A DNA stretch of 8,426 nt from an uncultured Succinivibrionaceae bacterium (GTDB lineage: Bacteria; Pseudomonadota; Gammaproteobacteria; Enterobacterales; Succinivibrionaceae): assembly GCA_900539665.1 (NCBI GenBank), contig UQCV01000098.1:1-8426 (forward strand), given 5' to 3'. This document shows positions 1-6,220 of this stretch, in pieces. The notes beneath the pieces were generated by a model, which was not told where the DNA came from, did no database searches, and saw only the letters and a program-made list of their open reading frames with translations. The position numbers and the translations under genes are program-made. Numbering within the stretch: the first letter of the stretch is position 1; every line of letters starts with the position of its first letter.

Positions 1-29
1 ATAATGTTTAGAAAGCTGTCAAGTAGATT

Positions 30-75
30 TCGGCAATTCATCTCACCACCTTAGAGGTGGGGGACTTCTTGCCGA
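30..75 (-). repeat. Nested hairpin resembling an IS200/IS605-type right end (copy 1)
   Basis: Inner stem CCACCT/AGGTGG (46-51 with 55-60, loop TAG) lies inside an outer 7-bp stem TCGGCAA/TTGCCGA (30-36 with 69-75). Read on the minus strand, positions 76 to 52 match the hairpin at 4861-4885 at 23 of 25 bases, in inverted orientation. The layout of AAGAAGTCCCCC leading into a GC-rich stem resembles right ends of IS200/IS605 (TnpB-carrying) elements and solitary REP-like derivatives of them. No transposase gene accompanies it, so it is either a relic or a REP-type repeat. The pairing is directly visible; the element family is inferred. Confidence 0.55.
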
Positions 76-145
76 GTTCTGTTAAATCTTTGTATTACGG
101 CACATCTTGCCACTTGGGTTTTTGCGGGGAAGTCTTTAAACATAG

Positions 146-151
146 TATAAT
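146..151 (+). promoter_or_regulatory. Candidate -10 box for the fliK-like operon
   Basis: A perfect TATAAT sits about 105 bases upstream of the chosen start codon at 257. The -35 region is poor: TTGCGG at 122-127 with an 18-base spacer shares only the TTG. If used, the leader would be about 100 bases. It is the only consensus-like -10 on the plus strand close to this gene. Confidence 0.35.
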
Positions 152-256
152 TTTAAGATTTATAAGACCTTTGTGGAGCTTGGTTTTTATTATGACCTAA
201 GCTTAACCACACCAAAAAGTTGTTTTAGTAGTTTTAAGATTGATGGTTGGTGAGTC

Positions 257-3200
257 ATGCCCTCAGATTTTGATGTAACAAATACGCTCAAGATGCAGGC
301 GGAAAACGGACAAAATGCCGATGTACGTGGCCCGCGAGAAATGACCTCTAGGGTAGGAGTTACTACCGATGCTTCAAGTTTGCGTTGCCCGATCAATGTA
401 AGCGCTGCCTATTCATATTTAAGCGCTTTAACTCGGGAACAAGGGGAATTAAGTCAAGAACTCTCCCGCACTCAATCTGTACTACAGCGCTATGTAGCTA
501 CTTTAGCGTCAGATCCGGAACGTGCTATCAATGCATCTCCTGCTCCTCAAGATAAGCCATTATTAAATCTTGTAGGTATGATCGTGTCAAAGGATGCTGA
601 ACTACAGGAACAAATTGCCGTTGATTTGACGAATCGTACGCGTGTGGTTCGAACCGCTGAAGCAGTTGATGAGCTTAAAAGCTATTGTGATACGTTGCCT
701 CGAGTTTTTCAGGAAAGCAATGAACCTGGGCGGGCGCTTATGCGTTACGTCTGCGAATTAGCAGTAAATTTAACAACTTCAGACAACATTTCACCTGCAA
801 CCTCACGTTTATTAGCTAAACAGAATATCTATGCTCCAGATGGGGTGCTGACGCCACGTGGGGCTAAAACTTTAAGTTCATTGCTCTCAGCTACAGTTGA
901 TTTTATTAGAGCGAACCAACCTGATGTAATTGCATGTCTTGGGCGTAATGCTGGGCGGATTATTGCGCCTTCGGTCACAGAAGCTGAAATTGGCGAATAC
1001 ATTAGAACGGCCCTTCAAGACATGCCGCTTGATGATGATACCTATCTTAATATCTTTAAGAATGGGCCAGAATTTATCGAAGACGAAACGGCTGAACGAA
1101 TTGCAACGAGAGTTAGCAATTTAATCAACAAAGCCGCAGGCATTGCGCGCGAAGCTCATCTTATTGGGGAGCAAAGCGATTCAGAACCGCAAAATATTCG
1201 GAATTTAACCGGCCGAGAACAGCAAATCTCCCAAGAGCTTGCGCAAGCGCAGACTCATAATTCGGCTTACGAAGAAAAGTGTAACCGCCAAGTGGAAAGG
1301 CTTTATCGAAGTCTAGAAGAACCTAGCACTAAAGCTAGTCCGCTTGAATACGATGCCAATGGCAATGTAAAAACGCCTTCATCTACAAGTAAAGCCTCCT
1401 TAGATGGAGCTATACCAAATGAGCGTGTTGTCAATATGGTGGCAACAAAAGTTTTAACGGATGCGATTGAAGGTAAGGCTACTTGCGATGTTATGCCTGC
1501 GGGCCCCACCCAAAATAATCAAGCTAATGCTCAAAGCTTAGAGGGCAAGGAGATTGATAACGCCACTCCAAAAGCTGCTTCCGATATTGATTTAATTTCT
1601 GAATTTGAAAATTTCTCCTTACCTGAAACAGGGGGTACGACCGGCGCTCCGCTAACTAAAGGGGAGGCTGCTAGAATCAATAGTATTTTATCGGAAGCGG
1701 TGGCGCGTGCGGAACAGTCTAATCTTTTTGGGGCTACGGGGAATGGGGCTACTAATCCTGTTATAGATGCTGCTGTGGCTCAAGCTATTCGGGGTGATGA
1801 ACCTAATGAATTGAGTTCAAACCAAGCGCCAAATGAAGTTAAAACGGCTCAAGCGCCAGTGTCAAATTCGTTAGATGCTACGAGCGTCGCTTCAAAGGTT
1901 GCGCAATCTGTCACCCAACAGGCAGCGGAAGCTTTAGAAACACCATTAGAAAAATCAAACTCAATGGCGAATTTGGGAGCTCGCACTTTAGAAACGAAAA
2001 ACCAAGCGTTAGCTGAGGAAATGGCGGATATTGAACTAGAAGGGGCACGCCTTAAAAACGAAATGCCGTTTACGGGAAGTGAGCTAAAGCCTGAAGCCTT
2101 AGATGAAACTTTAGAAAATGCCAATGCTAACCAAGAAACAGCTCTAAACGCGGTAGATGCCAAAGTAGACTCCAAAGTAGCAGAGGCCTCTAATATAAGT
2201 GCTGCGGAGCAAGCTAATCCAAGCTTAGAACCACTAGTAACTGAAAAACCTGAAGCGGTACCTCTTGAAAATAATGAACCTTCACCAATAGCGCCTGAAG
2301 TGCTAAATCAAGCGGGCGTAAATGTGGGGGGCCAAGCATTAACCGATAGTAACACGCAGGCAACTTTGGGGAATCCGGGTTCAAATCTTAGTGGCGTGAA
2401 CCCCCAAGCCTTAAAGGAAGCAGCGGATGCTTTGCAAGCAGGACTTCATGAGGAGCCTGAAACTAACGACTCTTTAAAAGTTTCATTACCTGTGAGTTCT
2501 ATAGATGCTTCGGCGGAAGAGACTGTATCTAATGAAATGGCGGAACCTACAGAATCTAAAGCCCCTCAGACCTCTTCAAACATTAACCAATTACTAGATG
2601 ATGAGTTACTTAAAGCGGTGGTTGGTAAGACTGTTTCTGGAATAGAAGCAAGTTTACCTTTAGATGAGGCGTCGGCTCTTACTTCAAATTTGGCGCCAAA
2701 CAATCAAGAAACTACTGAACTTGCTAACTCTTCTTTGGTGTCTAAGTGGCAAGAAGAAACACAAGGTAACGCTACCAATATAACTTCTGATTCCGTAACC
2801 GCAAAAGCGCAAAATAGCCTTTTAGCGGGGTTAAATGAAGGAGATGGTGAAGGCGTTAGGTCTCAAGGCGCTTCATCTATCGTTATGCCTACCACTTCTT
2901 TAAACGAAGCGGAAGCTAAGGACTCGTCTTTAGAATCTAAAACTTCGTCTGAACCTACGCTAGAAGTCAAGGAAGAACCAAAAATTACTCCATCTTGGCT
3001 TGCAGGAATCAAAAAAAGAGCGGCGCAAAATTTAGCAGCTGGAGCTATGGCAAGTGGTGATTCAACGCCAAAGAATTTAGAGGCGGTAGCGCCAAAAGAA
3101 GCTTTAAATACTAAAGCTTCGCCAAATGACGCAGTAAGTCCAAATGCGAAAGCTTCTTTAGCTAATAACCAGGCCTTAAATGGTAAAACTGAATTACCAC

Positions 3201-4477
3201 ACCTCGAGGTAGATCCTTTGATGGCGGATGATTTATCTGCGCCTGGAGTTGTAAAAATCGAACCTGATGGGCCTGAAGCTACACTTACTAGTAAGGACGC
3301 TACTAATCCGCAAATGATGACCAAAGGAGAGAACGATAAGGTTAGTGCCGTCATAAATAAACGCTATGGTACAAGTCCTAATCAGTTGTTAGGAGCTGAG
3401 GTGACAGCCGCGCTAAACGAAGCTGCGATCGATGACAGTGAGGCTATAAATGTCCAGGGGACCAAGCAAAGTCAAGGGCTTGGTGGAACAGAAGAGGGGG
3501 TTATTTTAGAAAGTACCCCAAACAAGACTTTATTTGGACGTTTGGCAGGACTCTTTAAAAAGCACCAACACGAAGACGTGGCTTTAGCGCGAGATAGAGC
3601 GAACGCCAAAGAACTTGAGAGTGTAGCCTTAGCGTCAAATGCGCAAGCTGAAAAAGTCTTATTAGATCCTACTAAGGCTGTTGGGTTATCGATGGATGAT
3701 ATGGTGGCTCAACTTAAAACCTTAATTCAAGATCCTAACGTGGCTCCGGAAGTTCGTAAAATGGCTACTTCAATTCACCAGGCGATGACCAATCCTTTAG
3801 GTGATTTACAGGCAGTATCTGCTTGGCTTGGGTTGGTTACAGCGCCATTAAATGCTTCTGGTCCTCGAGCTGCGGCCATGCAACAATGGGCTTTAATGCT
3901 GTTATCATTAAGGTTTAGACAGCTAGGTAAAAATGTCGATAAATTTACTAAGTCTGAAGCCTTTAATAAGATGCTCTCCGGCGTGAAAGTTAGTGGCCAA
4001 GAAAAGTGGCCTCAAAGCATGCTTGATGAAACCATGGGACAAATTGAACGGCTCCAAACTTTAAGTGCCTCTGGGGGAGAATTAGGTTTACCTTCCTATA
4101 TCCCGTTGCCACCATCATCCCCTCAAGGGCGTGAAGGCGGGCTTAATGTAGAAAAGGGGCAAACAGAAGAAGGGCTCCCTGAATGGAAGTTAAGTTTCTT
4201 CTTTGAACTTCCGAAATTAGGGCCTTTGCAGGTAAAAACTGCCGTATCGGGCGCGGACATCAAACTCTCATTTGTGGCCGAAAAAACACAAGCTTTAGCA
4301 AAGATTGCACAAACAGCTCCAGTCTTAAGAGCGCGCCTTGATGAATGTGGATTTAAGGTAACGAAATTAACTCCTCGGCTTGGTAAGGTTTATCCTCCAG
4401 GGGAATCTAATCAAGAGGTGATGTCAGCCAATGTTAAGTGGCAGGCTAAGCATGACGGTTTAAACCTTAATGTTTAA
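257..4477 (+). CDS. Giant FliK-like protein (flagellar hook-length control C-terminal domain)
   Basis: The protein has 1406 residues. The last hundred (about 1307-1406) match the Flg_hook/FliK C-terminal domain: a strand-rich start (LSFFFELPKLGPLQV), a second strand (ADIKLSFVAEKT), then a helix with LRARLDECGFKV, the usual LxxxLxxxG pattern. This domain interacts with the cytoplasmic part of FlhB to switch type III export specificity. Before it, about 1142-1290 looks helical and folded. The first ~350 residues are helical with coiled-coil character and contain a near-duplicated motif, REQxxSQEL, at 60-68 and 320-328. Between lie roughly 750 Ala/Glu/Asn/Ser/Thr-rich residues, probably disordered. 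Salmonella FliK has about 405 residues, so this protein is more than three times longer. No signal peptide or membrane segment is seen. ATG257 is the first possible start, since TGA lies in frame at 251-253; its Shine-Dalgarno is weak (GGTGAG is too close, GATGG is 10 bases away). The FlhB-C-like gene follows after 19 bases. The domain call is fairly sure; a true hook-length role is not. Confidence 0.8.
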   Translation: MPSDFDVTNTLKMQAENGQNADVRGPREMTSRVGVTTDASSLRCPINVSAAYSYLSALTREQGELSQELSRTQSVLQRYVATLASDPERAINASPAPQDKPLLNLVGMIVSKDAELQEQIAVDLTNRTRVVRTAEAVDELKSYCDTLPRVFQESNEPGRALMRYVCELAVNLTTSDNISPATSRLLAKQNIYAPDGVLTPRGAKTLSSLLSATVDFIRANQPDVIACLGRNAGRIIAPSVTEAEIGEYIRTALQDMPLDDDTYLNIFKNGPEFIEDETAERIATRVSNLINKAAGIAREAHLIGEQSDSEPQNIRNLTGREQQISQELAQAQTHNSAYEEKCNRQVERLYRSLEEPSTKASPLEYDANGNVKTPSSTSKASLDGAIPNERVVNMVATKVLTDAIEGKATCDVMPAGPTQNNQANAQSLEGKEIDNATPKAASDIDLISEFENFSLPETGGTTGAPLTKGEAARINSILSEAVARAEQSNLFGATGNGATNPVIDAAVAQAIRGDEPNELSSNQAPNEVKTAQAPVSNSLDATSVASKVAQSVTQQAAEALETPLEKSNSMANLGARTLETKNQALAEEMADIELEGARLKNEMPFTGSELKPEALDETLENANANQETALNAVDAKVDSKVAEASNISAAEQANPSLEPLVTEKPEAVPLENNEPSPIAPEVLNQAGVNVGGQALTDSNTQATLGNPGSNLSGVNPQALKEAADALQAGLHEEPETNDSLKVSLPVSSIDASAEETVSNEMAEPTESKAPQTSSNINQLLDDELLKAVVGKTVSGIEASLPLDEASALTSNLAPNNQETTELANSSLVSKWQEETQGNATNITSDSVTAKAQNSLLAGLNEGDGEGVRSQGASSIVMPTTSLNEAEAKDSSLESKTSSEPTLEVKEEPKITPSWLAGIKKRAAQNLAAGAMASGDSTPKNLEAVAPKEALNTKASPNDAVSPNAKASLANNQALNGKTELPHLEVDPLMADDLSAPGVVKIEPDGPEATLTSKDATNPQMMTKGENDKVSAVINKRYGTSPNQLLGAEVTAALNEAAIDDSEAINVQGTKQSQGLGGTEEGVILESTPNKTLFGRLAGLFKKHQHEDVALARDRANAKELESVALASNAQAEKVLLDPTKAVGLSMDDMVAQLKTLIQDPNVAPEVRKMATSIHQAMTNPLGDLQAVSAWLGLVTAPLNASGPRAAAMQQWALMLLSLRFRQLGKNVDKFTKSEAFNKMLSGVKVSGQEKWPQSMLDETMGQIERLQTLSASGGELGLPSYIPLPPSSPQGREGGLNVEKGQTEEGLPEWKLSFFFELPKLGPLQVKTAVSGADIKLSFVAEKTQALAKIAQTAPVLRARLDECGFKVTKLTPRLGKVYPPGESNQEVMSANVKWQAKHDGLNLNV

Positions 4478-4484
4478 GTTGAAT

Positions 4485-4488
4485 GGAG
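4485..4488 (+). promoter_or_regulatory. Ribosome binding site deciding the start of the FlhB-C-like gene
   Basis: GGAG lies 8 bases before ATG4497. The alternative upstream ATG at 4470, which would overlap the preceding gene by 8 bases, has no purine-rich site before it. The site therefore favours 4497. Confidence 0.7.
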
Positions 4489-4496
4489 AAAAACTT

Positions 4497-4814
4497 ATGG
4501 GTGAAGACAAGCGTAAGGCCGTAGGGTTAACCTATGATTCCTCAGCTCCTAGTAGTAAACCACAAGTTTCCGCTCGAGGGGAAGGCACAATTGCGGATAC
4601 TATCATTAGTAGAGCGCAAGAGCTTGGCATCTACGTTCATAAAGATCCAACATTGCTTAAAAATTTAGAGCATTTAAAAGAAGGCGATACGATTCCCAAA
4701 CCTCTGTTTACTATTATTGCCGAGATTCTAGCTTATTCGTATTACCTGCAAGGTAAAACCCCTGAAAGATGGCGTGATGCAGAAGGGCGAGTCCATGTAA
4801 ACACCAAGAGTTAA
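4497..4814 (+). CDS. Stand-alone FlhB/YscU cytoplasmic C-terminal domain protein
   Basis: The 105-residue protein matches the C-terminal cytoplasmic domain of the FlhB/YscU/EscU export-gate family over nearly its whole length. Landmarks in order are KAVGLTYD (family AVALxYD), QVSARGEG (family VVAKGxG), a helix TIADTIISRAQELGI, DPTLLKNL, GDTIP, and the terminal helix FTIIAEILAYSYYL (family AVAEVLAYVY). The four-helix membrane domain of full FlhB is absent, and so is the NPTH autocleavage motif: the protein starts just about where mature FlhB begins after cleavage at that site, so it resembles the cleaved fragment. Small homologues such as B. subtilis YlqH are known beside FliK-like proteins (YlqG), the same arrangement as here. 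It probably binds the FliK-type domain of the protein encoded 19 bases upstream, in one operon. A start at 4470 would add nine residues but lacks a ribosome binding site. Family assignment is strong; the biological role is unproven. Confidence 0.85.
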   Translation: MGEDKRKAVGLTYDSSAPSSKPQVSARGEGTIADTIISRAQELGIYVHKDPTLLKNLEHLKEGDTIPKPLFTIIAEILAYSYYLQGKTPERWRDAEGRVHVNTKS

Positions 4815-4872
4815 GTTAGGTATTTTGGGGAAACAAGTTTGGGGCTAAGTTTTAACTGAACTTGGTAAGAAG

Positions 4873-4896
4873 TCCCCCACCTCTATAGGTGGGGGA
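4873..4896 (+). repeat. 10-bp hairpin resembling an IS200/IS605-type right end (copy 2)
   Basis: A perfect stem TCCCCCACCT/AGGTGGGGGA (4873-4882 with 4887-4896) has a four-base loop, CTAT. The block 4861-4885 is the inverted counterpart of 52-76 (23 of 25 bases). The sequence after the stem (GGATGTCAC) recalls the tail of TnpB-element right ends. A 7-base direct repeat CTTGGTA flanks it at 4861-4867 and 4911-4917. There is no T-run on either side, so an intrinsic-terminator role is doubtful, although the stem is strong and lies between convergent genes. Confidence 0.55.
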
Positions 4897-4986
4897 GGAT
4901 GTCACAGTGTCTTGGTACACGCTCCACGTTTTTGCTTTTAAAGATTAACGGCCTACGGTCACGGTTCTCTAACTACCACGTTCAAG

Positions 4987-5751
4987 TCATTTGCTGTTAT
5001 CGCGCGCAGAACCAACCTTACGGCCATTGGCATCACGATATTCAGTGCGCCCGTGGCTATCAGTGCGGCTACTACCTACACGACGGCCTTTGTCGTCTCT
5101 ATAAGTTGTGCGTCCATTAGCACTAGTGCTTGAACTACCGACTTTACGGCCGTATTTGTCGCGGTAAACGGTATTGCCACGGGAATCTGTGGTAGCGGAG
5201 CCAACTTTACGGCCATTAGCATCGCGATAAACGGTGCGCCCGCGGTTATTATTAGTGGCAGAGCCGACGCGACGCCCATTTTCATCACGGTAAACGGTTT
5301 TACCGCGACCATCGTTATAAGCAGAGCCTACTCGGTGACCATTACCATCGCGATAGGTGGTTTTACCACGGCGATTATTGCCAGTTGAGTTGTCAAGGTA
5401 ACCTGCTCCACCATATGAACCGGTTAAAAATCCCCCAGAGGTGCGGTATGGGCCTTTATCTAAGGAACTTCTTGTTTCGTTTCTTCTAGCCTGGCGACGT
5501 TCTATCCAGCTATCTCTCTCGTCATAGCGGGAGTATCTTCTATCTAGTCGGTCGTCACGTTCATTTCGGGCCCAAATGTCCTTTAAATTGGCATCATTGT
5601 TTTGTTTGATGACATAGATATTAGGATTTTGTTGTACAAGCTCTATTTCCGCCATTGCGGCATAGGAAGAGGATAGTCCGATAGCGAGTGTTACAGAGGT
5701 TAGTAAATACTTTAATCTATATGTTTTATAGGCGAACTTTAAACTTGGCAT
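4987..5751 (-). CDS. Predicted exported protein with six 21-residue YRD repeats
   Basis: The 254-residue protein is not one I recognise by name. A signal peptide is likely: a basic start (KFAYKTYRLK), a hydrophobic stretch from Tyr15 to Tyr30, and a type I cleavage site after AMA at residue 34, before EIEL. Residues 35-58 form a short non-repetitive part and 60-95 are rich in Arg, Asp and Glu. A Gly/Tyr/Ser-rich segment (100-128) follows. Residues 129-254 are six uninterrupted 21-residue units with consensus G-R/K-T-x-YRD-x-x-GR-x-VGS, ending exactly at the stop codon. The repeats are Arg- and Gly-rich with conserved Tyr, suggesting short extended strands and possibly binding to an anionic surface such as peptidoglycan, LPS or nucleic acid; that is only inference. 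ATG5751 has a good AAGGAG six bases upstream. It is convergent with the FlhB-C-like gene and divergent from the mlaA-like gene, so it is probably transcribed alone. Confidence 0.75.
   Translation of the reverse strand: MPSLKFAYKTYRLKYLLTSVTLAIGLSSSYAAMAEIELVQQNPNIYVIKQNNDANLKDIWARNERDDRLDRRYSRYDERDSWIERRQARRNETRSSLDKGPYRTSGGFLTGSYGGAGYLDNSTGNNRRGKTTYRDGNGHRVGSAYNDGRGKTVYRDENGRRVGSATNNNRGRTVYRDANGRKVGSATTDSRGNTVYRDKYGRKVGSSSTSANGRTTYRDDKGRRVGSSRTDSHGRTEYRDANGRKVGSARDNSK
4990..5367 (-). repeat. Six in-frame 63-bp tandem repeats
   Basis: The units are 5305-5367, 5242-5304, 5179-5241, 5116-5178, 5053-5115 and 4990-5052, in coding order. Each encodes 21 residues, with YRD at unit positions 5-7 and VGS at 13-15. 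The period is exact, with no insertions or deletions. The last four residues of each unit vary most. Because DNA similarity accompanies protein similarity, copy number may vary between strains. Confidence 0.9.
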
Positions 5752-5757
5752 AAAAGA

Positions 5758-5763
5758 CTCCTT
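5758..5763 (-). promoter_or_regulatory. Ribosome binding site of the YRD-repeat gene
   Basis: On the minus strand AAGGAG is followed by six bases and ATG (5751-5749). This is the best ribosome binding site in the window and supports the chosen start. Confidence 0.75.
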
Positions 5764-6181
5764 ATGGTGGGCAAACTATCTATTAGAAACCAAATGTTGA
5801 GGTTTTAGCTTCCATAAATTTAACGCTTTTAAGTTTTTAGTTAAAGCTTAAGATGAGATTAACTAAAACTAGAACCATTGCCTAAATTTCTGAGCTAGAG
5901 CTTCTACATAAGCTTTTAACTTAAAACTCGGTGAGATGTGGGGTTTTAAAAGGTTAAACTTTGATTGTCCGTATAATCAGATTACTTATTACTGTTTTTA
6001 TTATAGCTTCTTTTGAACCTTTATTATAGGGGGATTTGATAAAAAAAGCATAAATATATAAGTCTTTACATATAATTTGACCAAGCGCTAAGTTAATAGT
6101 TCATAGTGCAGATGTGTAAAAAAGCTTTGATTTGCATACAGGCGACGTCTTTGTGTACAAAAAGAACTTACCTAAGTCGTG
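5764..6181. other. Gene-free AT-rich intergenic region between divergent genes
   Basis: No credible coding sequence was found on either strand between the YRD-repeat gene and the mlaA-like gene. The region is very AT-rich and holds a 10-bp inverted repeat (5835-5868), a weaker one (TTAAAAC at 5921-5927 with GTTTTAA at 5943-5949), and an isolated TATAAT at 5972-5977 without a convincing -35. It must contain the promoter of the minus-strand gene, which I could not place with confidence. A small RNA cannot be excluded by eye. Confidence 0.5.
5835..5868. repeat. 10-bp inverted repeat upstream of the YRD-repeat gene
   Basis: TTTTAGTTAA (5835-5844) and its exact reverse complement TTAACTAAAA (5859-5868) are separated by 14 bases. 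It lies 84-117 bases upstream of the minus-strand start codon, where an operator or a leader hairpin would be possible. Its arms contain the same TTTTAGT/ACTAAAA half-sites as the palindrome before tyrA. There is no gene end nearby, so a terminator is unlikely. Confidence 0.4.
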
Positions 6182-6187
6182 TATAAT
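6182..6187 (+). promoter_or_regulatory. Candidate -10 box for the mlaA-like gene
   Basis: A perfect TATAAT lies 33 bases upstream of ATG6221, giving a predicted leader of about 27 bases. No good -35 is found at 16-18 bases' distance. An earlier in-frame ATG at 6179 overlaps this box and would lie upstream of the transcript start, which is one reason to prefer 6221. Confidence 0.5.
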
Positions 6188-6220
6188 ACCCATATATTTG
6201 GTAAGAAAGCGAAGCTTATT

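Noticed and set aside
30..75. CRISPR-type or riboswitch interpretation of the hairpins
   Set aside because: There are single, widely separated copies with no spacer periodicity, and no conserved aptamer core is visible; transposon-end or REP-type repeats explain them better.
51..143. Minus-strand frame of 30 codons beginning MFKDFPAKT and ending QEVPHL at the first hairpin
   Set aside because: It stops inside the hairpin like some TnpB tails, but it is short, has no ribosome binding site, resembles no family I know, and overlaps the likely promoter of the fliK-like operon. It may be a decayed remnant, but this cannot be supported.
2863..3354. Antisense open frame of 163 codons inside the fliK-like gene
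   Set aside because: It mirrors the Ala/Ser/Glu-rich codon pattern of the sense gene, lacks domain signals, and lies wholly within a much better-supported coding region.
4470..4496. Earlier start for the FlhB-C-like protein overlapping the fliK-like gene
   Set aside because: No ribosome binding site precedes ATG4470, while ATG4497 has GGAG at 8 bases and gives a protein that begins close to the conserved domain.
4899..5120. Plus-strand frame over the end of the YRD-repeat gene
   Set aside because: It begins in the hairpin region and reads antisense through the 63-bp repeats; the protein is Cys/His/Tyr-rich without any motif and has no ribosome binding site.
5972..5977. Isolated TATAAT in the 5752-6220 intergenic region as a promoter
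   Set aside because: No plausible -35 lies at a suitable distance and no gene starts nearby; the TATAAT at 6182-6187 fits the mlaA-like gene better.
6115..6132. Possible TyrR box beginning TGTAAA upstream of the mlaA-like gene
   Set aside because: The second half (TTGATT) matches only three of six bases of TTTACA and lacks the conserved C opposite the G. It also lies about 1 kb before tyrA.
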